From positions 4,025,001-4,089,000 of the forward strand of contig JAQGEQ010000192.1 in assembly GCA_034620365.1 (NCBI GenBank): a stretch of 64,000 bases of DNA, in the 5' to 3' direction. The stretch's first letter is position 1. Each line of letters starts with the position of its first letter. The position numbers and the translations under genes were made by a program. Positions 37,805 through 47,714 of this stretch are shown here, one piece after another. Source of the DNA: Pegea sp. RAD2-039 (Eukaryota; Chordata; Thaliacea; Salpida; Salpidae). The notes beneath the pieces were generated by a model. That model was not told the DNA's origin, ran no database searches, and was given only the letters and a program-made list of their open reading frames with translations.

Positions 37805-39223
37805 ATGTCTAACAAAATTGCTGAAAATAGTTTCAATGAAGTCATTCAACTTGTGGAAAGTTTATCTACTAATGAAAGCCAAAAGTTATTGAAAGATGTA
37901 TTGGTTGGCTTAAATGATGATTGCTTAAGCATGTTGAAAGGAGAAAGAGATAAGCTAGGGGATGCAAGAGAAAAATTAGAAAAAGTTGAAAATATATTGA
38001 AAACTCGTTTATATAAAGTGAAAGCTATTTCCTATATAGAAGCGGAAAATATGGATTATAGTAAATTTAAACATTTGCATATTCATCAGACTCTACACCT
38101 TTATAATAAAGTGATAATGTTCTTGCTTAATCTGGTGTCTTGCTCAACAGAATTTGTTCAGCTTATTCCTGTTTTTCAACCTTCTTTACTGATTTGTTTT
38201 CTTATTTATGAAGATCAAAAACAGATATGGTCTTGTAAAAGTTGTTCAGAAGACTTAAAAGATGTTGTACTCCAAATAGCTAATATAAAAAAGTGCTCAA
38301 CAATTGAAGAAATCGTTTCATCTCATTTTAAGATAGTGATTACAAACCTTACATCAGAAATCAAAAGTCAAGCTTGGAAATCTTATCCTTTATTTATCCA
38401 TGCCTTTAATAATTTAATCATCAGATTTTCAACTGACCAATCTCTTATAAACAACTTTCATCTGTATGCTACTTATATACTTCTGTTAATTGATGATTAT
38501 AATTCATCATTTGTTGTTATTGGTGTAAATATATTAGAGCATGTTATGTCCAAAGTTCCTGCTGCTGTTATGAGGATGCAAGGATGGGCCAATGTCTTTT
38601 ATGATGCTTTGTTCAAGAAGATTTTTCTCTCTGATCACATAATAGTTGGTGCAGTGTTGCCTGCTTTGTTGATGTCATTGAAAGTTATTCGTCCAAAACT
38701 ACAACGAAAGTTACAGGCTAATGAACTCATAATAATTGATAAAACATTCCAGCAAATTATAAGTAGCATGCTTATAGCAACTTCATCACCTGTGTTATTA
38801 CAATGTTACTTTAAAATTTTGCCAGGCTTTATGGAATATATGGGTATTGAAATTGTTGGTCACTTAAAAGAACTTATCAACTTATACTTAACATGTATAG
38901 AGATTGCTGATGAACGATGGATGGTGGATCTTCTGAAAAGTCTCGATTGTCTTCTTAAAGTTTCTTGGATGAGAATAAAGAATTATACTCTTCAGCTTTT
39001 TCAAAATCTTTTATGTACTTTGGTTCGTCTAGATAATAATTCTACTTTTGATAAGGTTTCTGCTTTAAAGGATATTTATCATTATACTTATCTCTGTATC
39101 AAAAGATTAATATCAATTGATGAGTGGTTTGGTCTTGAAGCTTCTTTATCTACATTGGATTCAGTTACTGGTTGGAAAAAGCATTTAGAAGCTATTAGAG
39201 ATCTTGAAGTTGACGATTTATAG
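37805..39223 (+). CDS. TTI2: TTI2, TELO2-interacting protein 2
   Basis: TTI2 is part of the TELO2-TTI1-TTI2 complex, which works with HSP90 to fold and stabilise PIKK kinases such as ATM, ATR, mTOR and DNA-PK. The single exon encodes 472 residues, somewhat shorter than the roughly 500-residue human protein. An N-terminal coiled segment (about 30-65) is followed by alpha-helical HEAT/ARM-like repeats to the end. The best landmark is the central IDDYNSSFVVIGVNILEH with VPAA and ANVFYDALF, which matches the TTI2 core IDDH...GV..I...VPAA...Y.ALF. The C terminus LEVDDL is acidic. The ATG at 37805 is the first in frame and follows a short leader. A one-exon gene here stands out beside the 27-exon RAD50 that starts 127 bases after its stop. 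Confidence 0.8.
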   Translation: MSNKIAENSFNEVIQLVESLSTNESQKLLKDVLVGLNDDCLSMLKGERDKLGDAREKLEKVENILKTRLYKVKAISYIEAENMDYSKFKHLHIHQTLHLYNKVIMFLLNLVSCSTEFVQLIPVFQPSLLICFLIYEDQKQIWSCKSCSEDLKDVVLQIANIKKCSTIEEIVSSHFKIVITNLTSEIKSQAWKSYPLFIHAFNNLIIRFSTDQSLINNFHLYATYILLLIDDYNSSFVVIGVNILEHVMSKVPAAVMRMQGWANVFYDALFKKIFLSDHIIVGAVLPALLMSLKVIRPKLQRKLQANELIIIDKTFQQIISSMLIATSSPVLLQCYFKILPGFMEYMGIEIVGHLKELINLYLTCIEIADERWMVDLLKSLDCLLKVSWMRIKNYTLQLFQNLLCTLVRLDNNSTFDKVSALKDIYHYTYLCIKRLISIDEWFGLEASLSTLDSVTGWKKHLEAIRDLEVDDL

Positions 39224-39321
39224 ATTTTTAAGTCTGATTTTTAACTTTGTATAAACTATAGAATGATTTTATTCATAATCATTAATTTTCTATATTTTCT
39301 TTTATTTATAAGTTTCTCATT

Positions 39322-39323
39322 AG
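39322..39323 (+). other. Candidate spliced-leader acceptor, RAD50
   Basis: TAAGTTTCTCATTAG ends 26 bases before the RAD50 start and about 100 bases after the TTI2 stop. That gap is too short for an ordinary promoter plus terminator, so co-transcription with TTI2 and trans-splicing is the simplest reading. Confidence 0.45.
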
Positions 39324-39349
39324 AATTTTGTTGCTGTAAAATTTTGAAA

Positions 39350-42300
39350 ATGTCAGTAATAAAAAAGCTTTCAATAATGGGTGTCAGAGCTTTTGGGCCA
39401 AATGCTGACGATAAACAAGTCATTGAGTTTTATCATCCTTTGACACTAATCTTCGGTAATAATGGGTCAGGAAAAACGGTTAGCATTACTTGATTTTATC
39501 TGTCAGTTTTTGGTTATATCAATCAATATTCTGATTTTATTTAGTATAAGTTGAATTTTTTGAACAAAGCTTTCAACGTATAAATTTTTAATAAAATAAT
39601 GAAGTATTTTTTATGAAATATAAATTGTACATTTATTATTTTTTTGATTATAGACGATTATTGAATGTTTGAAATATGCGACAACCGGCGATCATCCTCA
39701 AAATACTAAAGGAGGTGCTTTTGTACATGATCCAAAGTTAGTTTATGAGACAGAAGTCAAAGCAAAGGTTTGTGAACTTCTATAGAAACTCAATAATTGA
39801 CAAACTTCATAATTTAAGGTTCAACTTTCTTGTATAAATATTTACAATGAACCTATTACAATTGAAAGAGGGATGCAAGTAACCCAAAAACAAAAAACTG
39901 TTCAATTTAAAACTCAAGATGGTGTCATCTCAAAAATAAAGTATTAAAGAATTAGTTTTATATCAAATATTAATGATAGAAGTTTTAATCGAAAGCTAAA
40001 CGATCAGTAATTAGTTACAATAAAATAGATTTTTTACTATTTAATTAGCTTATAAATACTTTAAATTTATTGATTTTAAATTATGTTGATATAAAGGTTA
40101 TTAAAACAGCTCAACTCTACCTTTTGATCCTTATAATCTTGTGTAGAAAAGATGGACAAGTAGTTCAACTCACTTCGAAATGTGCCGAGCTCAATCGGGA
40201 AATGGTGTCGTCACTAGGTGTCTCACTTGCAGTTCTAGAAAATGTGATATTTTGTCATCAAGAAGATTCAAATTGGCCTTTAAGTGAGGGTAAAGTAGTC
40301 AAGCAAAGATTTGATGACATTTTTGCGGCTACTAGGTGAAGTTCCATTATTTGTTGTCATCAGCAACTATTAGTTAAAATGAGGATTTTGTTTTTAGGTA
40401 CATTAAAGCGTTAGAAGAAATTAAACGGGTTCAAAAAGGACAAAAAAATGAAGTTAGTCAACTCGATAGAGATTTGGTTCATTTTAAAGGATATTGCGAG
40501 TCCAAAGAAAAGAAAGTCACTGAACTTCAGGTAAAGTTTCCAACAATTTCAATATTTTCATAAAAAATTTCATTTAAATAGAAAATTGAAGGAAAATTGG
40601 AAGCAGCAAAACGAACTTCAACTTGTATAACTGAAGAATTAACTCCTTTAAAGAAAGAGATCAAAATTTTGGTTCAAAAACGAGATGAAACTAGAGAATT
40701 ACAAATGAAGTTACAAGCCAATCAAAACCGCTATTCTCAATTGACAGCTGATAAAGAAAAGCTGCGAAATCGAATTCATCGTCTTTTTGAGGTGAGTCAT
40801 TTGATGTCCGGATGCTGAGATTGAATTAAATCACAAATATTTCTAGGGTACTGATGATCAACTAAATGATCTTTTAATGGATGAAGACACTGGAGTAAGT
40901 TCACTAGAAAAAGAGGAATGTAAATTTATGGCTGAGATAGAAGAGCTTGATGAAGAAATGGGGCAGCTAACTGAGAAGAAGTCGAGATATTCGACTAAGA
41001 AATGTAAGAAAGTTGAGTTTTTTGTCATTTCCATTTCATAGTTTTGTAATTTCAGATGAAATTTCCATTGAAATGCAATCTACTGAAGAAAAACGGAAGA
41101 AAAGAGATGAAATGATAATTGAGTTTGCTCATAAGATCAACTATCAGTTAGATGATGATAAAACAATCCCGTTTAGCTCGGAGCAAGTAAAAGATTTCGG
41201 CAATTTTTTTGAAGATTTCAATAAAACTGAAACAACTCGTCTGAATCGAACGAAGGTTTGAAGAGTTTTATTAAAATTTATCTTCTGATTTCAAATTTGT
41301 TCTCAATTTGCAGCATCAATTACAAGATCGTTTTAAAGAAGCAGAAAAAAGTCTACAAGAAAAGTTAGAAGCGCAAACAGAATTGAAAGTAAATCTTGCT
41401 CATCTTAGCGAGCTATTAAAACAGAAAAAAGAGAAGCAGGCCAAGGTAGAAAGATCTTCACAGATTTAGTTGTGATTTTTAATTGTTGGGATGCTTGTGG
41501 TCACCTTTAACTGGACTTTTATTCAGAACTTGCGAGAAGTAAGCAGGTCGAAGTCAGCAAGTGACAATGATGAACTTCAAAAGCTACAAACAGCTTACGA
41601 AGAAATGGTGAAATATTTAGATGACAAATAGAAATTGCTAACTTTGTGATATATTCAAAACAGCAAGAAAAGTTGAAGCAAGCTGTTGATTCAATCAACA
41701 CAGATCAGGTTCGGATGGATATTAAGCGGCTAGTTAGGAAAAAAACAAAAGAGCAACAAGAGATTATGACAATCGAAAAAGATATAAAAGTTTTACAGAA
41801 ATCAATTGAGCAAAGGTGAGTTGTTACATCTCAACGCTTTTCCTCCAATTTTCTGACCATTTTAGGGCAAAAATATCATGTTTAAAAAAGGAGGTGGAAG
41901 CCAAAGAAAATAAGGTTGCAAAAATCACTTCTGATGTTTGTAAAAAGTTGTCTCAACTTGGTTTTCCTATGAAACTTTCAACTAATCAGGAACTAAATCA
42001 AATTATCAATGAAAAAGAAGAAGAAATTAAAAAGAATCGAAAAAATCTTGAAAATGGAAGGTAACTGAGGTTTTTGTTGGTTTTATTTAACCGATTTTGA
42101 TTCGAAGTTGAAAATATTTCAGGGTTCGATTGAGTATTTCAAAAAGTAAACTTGAAACGATCAAAAATGAAATGAAGGAGAAAGAAGATAAAATTAAAAG
42201 TCTAGATGATAGCTTGTTCGAGGCATGTGGGTCTCAGGATTTAGATTCTGATATTTCAATTGTTGAGTCTGAAATAGAAGAACTACAAAAGAGTCGAGGT

Positions 42301-45300
42301 GAGTTTTTGTACATATTAGATTTTTCATTCATTAATCGCATCTGGAAATGTCATAAAAATGTTTCTTCAAATCTCACTTAAAACCCAAAAATATAATAAA
42401 AACCAGTTTGATCGGTATAGCACCCTGACCCGCAAAAACTCCTCGACCAACAAAACCGCGCGCAGAAAAGCACTTTTAGGGGATTCAAAACTCTGAATTC
42501 AAAGCCGGAGTTGTTGGAGCTCCGTAAGTAGCTCGTCACTGTACTCAGTATCGTTCCGGCAGCTCCTGCGACGCTAGCTGGGCGTAGCTGCATCGGTCCT
42601 TCTGTTCCCCTACACACCTTTTGGCGTGGGAAGTTGGAACCCTGCTGCATGGGCAACAATTGGATCTCCATAATTTCTGCCCTGACTTTGAGCATGGCCG
42701 TTCTCGGCCGAAGCAGGCCATAAAAATATTAAATTCAGAAATTACTTATTTTGAAGTTTTTACAATTTTCTTTTCTGAACAGGTTTATTACTGGGAACTC
42801 AGCACCTTTACAAAGATTACATAAAAAAGTTAAAGACTTGTGAAAGGAATGCTGATGATACAACTTGTCCATTGTGTTATCGAACTTTTGATGATGTTTC
42901 TGTAAGTTGCTCGTATTTTGACGATTTTCATTTAATTATTTTTTGTGAAAAACAATTTGATTTTGTAGGAAGTTAAAGATCTAACATTAGATTTAGAAAA
43001 GAAGTTAAAATTAGCTCCGAAAAAGTTAGAAACAAAAATTAAAGAACTGAAAACTAAAGAAGATCGCCACAAGATTTTACTCAATCAAAAACCAATCAAG
43101 TAATCCAAATCATCTCATCGCCGTTCTTCAACTTTATCTTCTGTAGGAATGAACTTGATCAATTATCTAAAGATCTACCAAAATTAAAAAAAGAATCGAA
43201 GGATCTGGACAAGAAAATTAAAACTGTTGAAAAAGAAGTAGAAGAAAATGAAGAGAAATTAGAAGAATCATTGAGCTGTAAAGTAGTGTTGGAGTCGGCT
43301 TCGCGCGACTTGAACTTGATTTTGCCGCTACAAGTGATTTCTTTACATCAAATGAGAGCTTTCATTTTTAAAGAAATTATTTGTAAATGTTTAGGCAGAG
43401 ATTAAAGAGCAGAAAAGAAAAGTTCGAAGCTTGGAATGTGAGCTTCCTGAAAATATATCTGCAAAATCTATAGATGAACTGAACGCAGATAAAAACAAGT
43501 TGAATGACTCCATCGAAGACGGTTAGTGGTTTATTGAGGTTACAAATATAAAAAGTAAAATAATTTCTAAATAAATTTAACAAGTTGATTAACAACCTAA
43601 TATATTTTTATTCAAAATCTAGGTTTAAAAGCGATAGAAAACAAAAGAAAAGAAATAGATGATAAAAATGATGAGATTAATTTGTTGCGGGAACAAGTGA
43701 ATAAAGCTCAGGTTAGAATCTTCATCATCTGTTTCGATATTTAAAGGACTCATCTGCAAATCTAAGAGAAAGATTTATGTGTTAATTTGCAGGAAGAAAA
43801 GTTGGATCTAACTTCTCAGTTACAAAAATGTGAACAGATTCGTAGTGAATGTGAGAATCTAACGAATGAAATATCTCAATTAAAAAAAGAGATTTCCGAA
43901 AAACAACAAAAATTAAATCCTTTGATCAAGTAAACCTCAAATCACTCTTACTTTTTAGTTTCAACTTTTCCTCTTAGTGATGTAGAAAACGCTCGATTAA
44001 AAAAAGAGGAAATTGAAGTGGAAAATGAAAAGAAATTATCTGAGGAAAGAAAACAGTTGGAAGCTCAGCATCAAGCATTCCAAGAAATTGAAAAGTTGAT
44101 GATTGAAGTGGATAACTATGATGATAGTGGTTATGATCTAGTTGCTGAGGTAATCACCAAAATCTTCAATTTTTTCTTCACATCAAATTGTTTTGAAGAA
44201 AATCTCTAAAAAACTAAACAAAGTTGAAAATGGAATTGAATTTGTAAACAAACGACAAAAAGAATTACGAGGAAAGATTGCAGATTTACAGAAGAAGATT
44301 GCTTCATTTGCTGTAAGTTTCAGTTAAGATCCAGGTTATGAGTGGATCTAGATAAACTTGCTCTTCTCAGACTCGTAAAAAAGAATTGGAAGATAATCGG
44401 GCGCTTCGGGATAAAGATCTTGAAATAAAAGAGTTACAAAATGAGATTAAAAGGATGGCAAGTTCAGCAGAAGGCGGCGATGACATTGAAAGGTGCATTG
44501 GGTGGTTTTTCTGCTTCCTTTAAGACTTTATCTTCCACTTCATGGCAGAGAGCTGAACGAAATGTGTAAAAAAAGAGATTTGTTAAATACTGAGAAAGAA
44601 AAAAGCGATGGGCGACGAGAGGTGTTAAATGAAACTATTAAGTCGTTACAAAGTGAACTGAACCAGAAGATCTACAAGTATGACTTGAAGATTATCCTCC
44701 TGTTGTTATTACTTCTTTCGTAGAACTGCTGAGGAAACTTATAAGAATTGTGTTGCCCGAACCACCTTGCTTAGTATGGCTGCTGATGACTTGGGCAAAT
44801 ATTACAAAGCTCTCGATCAAGCTATCATGAAGTTTCATAAAGTTAAGATGGATGAAATTAATAAGATTATTCGAGAACTGTGGCAACAAACCTACCGCGG
44901 AAGAGGTCAAATCTACTAAAATCTTTTGAAGCAAAAATAATTCTGTTATTTATGAATGGAAATTATTCATTTTAGATATCGACTACATCGAAATTTGTAG
45001 TAATGATGATACTGGATCACTGACGTCATCGAGACGCGTCTTCAACTATAGAGTTGTGATGCATACTGGAAGTGTACAGATGGACATGAGAGGTCGTTGT
45101 AGTGCTGGACAAAAGGTTTGAAGTGGTGAAGTGAAAGCAGACTAATTTGAAGGTTGATTGTTGCAGATCCTAGCTTCGCTGGTCATTCGCTTGGCGTTGG
45201 CTGAAACTTTTTGTATCAACTGTGGGGTTATGGCGCTTGATGAACCAACTACTAATTTGGATCGCGAGAATATTGAAAGTCTCGCTGAAGCTTTGATCAG

Positions 45301-45526
45301 GTAATTGATTCGTCAATTGATCGTCATCACTGATCTTCTACTCTTTAGTATCATTGAATCGAGATCGAAGCAGCGAAACTTCCAATTAATCGTCATCACT
45401 CATGATGAAGACTTTATCGAACTACTTAGTAGAGCTAGTTACGCGGAACACTACTACAGCGTAACCAAGGACGACAACGGCAAATCACGAATTGCTAAGA
45501 TGCCAATACGCTTACTCGAAAATTGA
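39350..45526 (+). CDS. RAD50: RAD50, SMC-like ATPase of the MRN complex
   Basis: RAD50 with MRE11 and NBS1 tethers and processes DNA double-strand breaks and supports ATM activation. Twenty-seven exons join in phase to 1,316 residues (human 1,312): 39350-39478, 39654-39767, 39819-39940, 40147-40335, 40398-40530, 40582-40791, 40847-41003, 41056-41255, 41314-41445, 41527-41607, 41664-41815, 41866-42060, 42123-42298, 42783-42901, 42969-43099, 43147-43333, 43395-43521, 43623-43711, 43793-43929, 43978-44149, 44199-44312, 44371-44492, 44549-44677, 44724-44905, 44976-45115, 45167-45300, 45349-45526. All motifs are present: Walker [10 protein letters not shown]-loop [14 protein letters not shown], long coiled coils, zinc hook CPLC (about residue 694), ABC signature RCSAGQK, Walker [12 protein letters not shown] and H-loop VITHDEDF. 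The start is set by the family N terminus ([16 protein letters not shown]); an in-frame ATG at 39263 would add a hydrophobic leader and is unlikely. Many introns are about 50-100 bases; the 484-base intron at 42299 is one of the longest. Confidence 0.96.
42400..42725. repeat. GC-rich insert in RAD50 intron 13, SINE-like or structured RNA
   Basis: Inside the intron 42299-42782 is a block of about 320 bases whose GC content is far above everything around it. It contains GGCC-rich short inverted repeats (GGCC at several spacings near 42690-42720), GGAGCTCC and many CpG. On the minus strand GGGTTCCAACTTCCC loosely resembles a pol III B box, and the block ends in T-rich sequence, which would suit a tRNA-derived SINE read on that strand. 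I compared it from memory with 7SL, 7SK, RNase P, U1-U6 and 5S RNA and found no match. No terminal inverted repeats were seen. Flanking duplications could not be fixed by eye. Confidence 0.4.
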
Positions 45527-45541
45527 CTTTTTTTTTGAACA

Positions 45542-45570
45542 AATAAAATTTTTGGATAAAATAATTTATT
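45542..45570. terminator. Back-to-back polyadenylation signals of RAD50 and mS38
   Basis: AATAAA lies on the plus strand at 45542-45547, and its reverse complement TTTATT at 45565-45570 gives AATAAA on the minus strand. Both fall in the 62-base gap between the RAD50 stop and the mS38 stop, so the two mRNA 3' ends probably overlap. Confidence 0.6.
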
Positions 45571-45588
45571 GAGTTTTAGAAACACGAT

Positions 45589-46503
45589 TTAGAATAAGCG
45601 TCTGGGAGGTTTGCGTTTAGGGTGCTTCTGGTTTCTCGCGTGTTCAATTGCTTCCTGATCTGTCAGGTTTCTGATTCGTTGAATTGACGAGTACTTCATC
45701 ATCTCATTTCTATCTAGAATGTCGACCAGCTGGCCACTATTTCTCCATTCTTTTACATACTTGCTAGCCTCTTCTTCAGATAACTCAGGTGGCTCCGACT
45801 TCAATCCAAAATGTTCCCACGCTCTGTTCAACAAGCCATTAGCAACTTCATTATTTGCAAATGATGCCAACCTTTGTAGATCTTCTTCGTGTTTCTCCTT
45901 TCGATTCTTCAGTCTATTATTATCTCTTCTTCTAACTATGTCTGGATGCTTTTTCCGCCATCGTAGAAGCCTAAGGATAGATTTTTGATGAAGATGACCT
46001 CAATGATTTGTAGTTAAATAGAAGCACGCAAGAAGTTTAGAAAGATTAAACCACTTTTAGTTTACTGAAATAAATTCAAACCTGTGTCTTCGCATTCTTC
46101 TTCTCCTCCAATAGATGTGACTTTTATGAGCATACATGGGGCTATTTGAGCTTTCAGGGTTCTCTTCTACAGCTGCAGGCTTTTCTAATGGATCCACAAT
46201 AGAAACTTTATCAATATTTTCATAAATTTGATCAATAATCGGAAATTCGGTGGTTTTTGGTAGCTTCAGTGGAATCTTCTGGGTACATTCAATTTGGCTG
46301 ACTAACAAGTCGATCCTGTCAGTGAAATATGACGTTTTTGCCTTAAAAAGTTGGGGCGAAGGTTTAGGGAGTAAATGAAGAGGTAGGTCTTTTAAAGTAT
46401 GTTGATCATTTTTATCGATTCCATAAGATAATGAACATTTAGATGAGAAAATGTTAGGAAGTTTATTACTCTGCCTCCCACAAGCTATCAATCTAGCTAA
46501 CAT
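45589..46503 (-). CDS. AURKAIP1: Mitochondrial ribosomal protein mS38 (AURKAIP1)
   Basis: mS38 is a small, very basic protein of the mitochondrial small ribosomal subunit. Two exons, 46503-46082 and 45970-45589, join in phase (CAC AG + G CTT) to 267 residues. Residues 1 to about 35 look like a mitochondrial targeting sequence (MLARLIACGRQSNK). The diagnostic basic block spans the splice site: YWRRRRMRRHR followed by LRWRKKHPD, RRRDNNRLKNRKEKHEEDL. This matches the RRxxM..H+...(K/R)-rich signature of the AURKAIP1/COX24 C-terminal domain. Unlike the compact human protein, which ends shortly after this block, this one continues for about 90 residues to KHPKRKPPRRLF, so the extension is lineage-specific or unrecognised. 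It lies tail to tail with RAD50 and downstream of PSMD8 on the same strand. Confidence 0.7.
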
Positions 46504-46513
46504 TATAAAACCT

Positions 46514-46515
46514 CT
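46514..46515 (-). other. Candidate spliced-leader acceptor, mS38
   Basis: On the minus strand TATTTACAGTTTCAG ends 10 bases before the mS38 start codon. No upstream coding exon is required. Confidence 0.45.
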
Positions 46516-46892
46516 GAAACTGTAAATAGTAAGAAGAGGATGTTACTGTATTGATAGTAAAAGTATTGTTAGATTATAGTAAGAAAAGATAGATGTAGTT
46601 AAATACAATTTAATCGTTTGAATTTGCAAAATTAAGGCTATCAATGTATCATGACTTTTATAAAGCTGGTTATTATATAAAACTATTCCATGTTTCAAAC
46701 ATAAATAAAAAATAAAACAAATTTTAAATATCCACAAGACTTTAAACATGTATACAATGCAATTCTTTGTGTTCTATCTTTTTAATTATCGATATAAAAC
46801 GTTTATCAACTAAGAAAAGCATATGAACAAACACCTAACATTTACAAAAGTACTAAGATGTATCTTTGTAAGTATTAGTTCACTTGAAATAA
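46516..46892. other. Short spacer between PSMD8 and mS38
   Basis: It presumably holds the PSMD8 3' untranslated region; no promoter-like or coding feature was seen. The minus-strand frame at 46543-46749 is hydrophobic and low in complexity, and is taken as chance. Confidence 0.45.
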
Positions 46893-47696
46893 TTAAATAA
46901 TCATTTCAAGTTCTCTGGCATAACCTAACATTTGTTGAGCTAACTCAACAGAAGGCAGCTGAGAGTGGTTGTCATCTTCTTTTTCAGTTACAAATGTAAC
47001 AACTTGGCCAAATCCAACACTCCAATTTCTAGCTTTAGCAAATGCAAGAAATTCATTGGGATTTTCAAGATAAAGCATTCTTCTGGCTTCTTCATTTGAA
47101 ATGGATTGATAAGACTTTTCCATACAATCAGCAATTTCATCTCGAATTGTACCAAAAAGAATATCCATAAAAAAGTTGTAATTTTTTGCTGGTACATTTC
47201 CTCTAGCAAGAAAGAGCTTATTATAATTACCTTCCATCAAATACTGTTCAATTGACAACGGATGCTTTATATAAATGCTATCTTTAATATCAGAGATAGA
47301 AAGCCGTTCTAATTCAGTGTGAAATTCTGCAACTCTATTTTGAGACAACAAACAAAGCAAGTTTAAACCAAGAAGTTGTTGTTGATAAGAAGATGGAGGA
47401 ACATAACCAGAATAGTCCAAATAATATGGCTTTAATTGACACATATATCTACAAAAAGCTGGTATATCCTCCTTCATGATACTAAGCTGAGCTCCAATTT
47501 CAAGAATATCTCGAACCAAAATAAACTCTTGGGTTGATTGAGATGATTGATTAGTTGGAAGGAAAGATAACTGAGTCAAAACCACTTTCAACTCCATCAG
47601 CTTTTGACTACATTTTTCAATATTTGGAGAATCTTTATTATACTCCTTTTTTAAAGATTCATACAAAGTTTTTGTTTTAATAAAAGCATCAGACAT
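46893..47696 (-). CDS. PSMD8: 26S proteasome lid subunit PSMD8/Rpn12
   Basis: Rpn12 is a PCI-domain subunit of the 19S lid and one of the last to join during lid assembly. The single exon encodes 267 residues, close to yeast Rpn12 and to the core of human PSMD8. Landmarks are NRVAEFHTELERL, YIKHPLSIEQYLMEG, YNKLFLARGNVPA, the PCI helices around FFMDILFGTIRDEIADC, and the C terminus ELAQQMLGYARELEMII, the helix by which Rpn12 checks lid completion. The start codon gives the expected N terminus. It lies upstream of mS38 on the same strand, with about 380 bases between them. Confidence 0.93.
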   Translation of the reverse strand: MSDAFIKTKTLYESLKKEYNKDSPNIEKCSQKLMELKVVLTQLSFLPTNQSSQSTQEFILVRDILEIGAQLSIMKEDIPAFCRYMCQLKPYYLDYSGYVPPSSYQQQLLGLNLLCLLSQNRVAEFHTELERLSISDIKDSIYIKHPLSIEQYLMEGNYNKLFLARGNVPAKNYNFFMDILFGTIRDEIADCMEKSYQSISNEEARRMLYLENPNEFLAFAKARNWSVGFGQVVTFVTEKEDDNHSQLPSVELAQQMLGYARELEMII

Positions 47697-47712
47697 TTTA
47701 ACCTATTTATAT

Positions 47713-47714
47713 CT
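47713..47714 (-). other. Candidate spliced-leader acceptor, PSMD8
   Basis: On the minus strand TACTGTTTTTCAG ends 16 bases before the PSMD8 start codon. It is among the strongest acceptor sequences in the window and has no upstream coding exon to serve. Confidence 0.45.

Noticed and set aside
39263-39349. Upstream in-frame ATG extending RAD50 by 29 hydrophobic residues
   Set aside because: RAD50 is a nuclear protein, the family N terminus aligns to the ATG at 39350, and a probable acceptor lies between the two ATGs.
42378-42695. 105-codon minus-strand frame in the RAD50 intron
   Set aside because: It lies within the GC-rich insert, where stops are rarer, and shows no protein similarity; treated as a by-product of composition.
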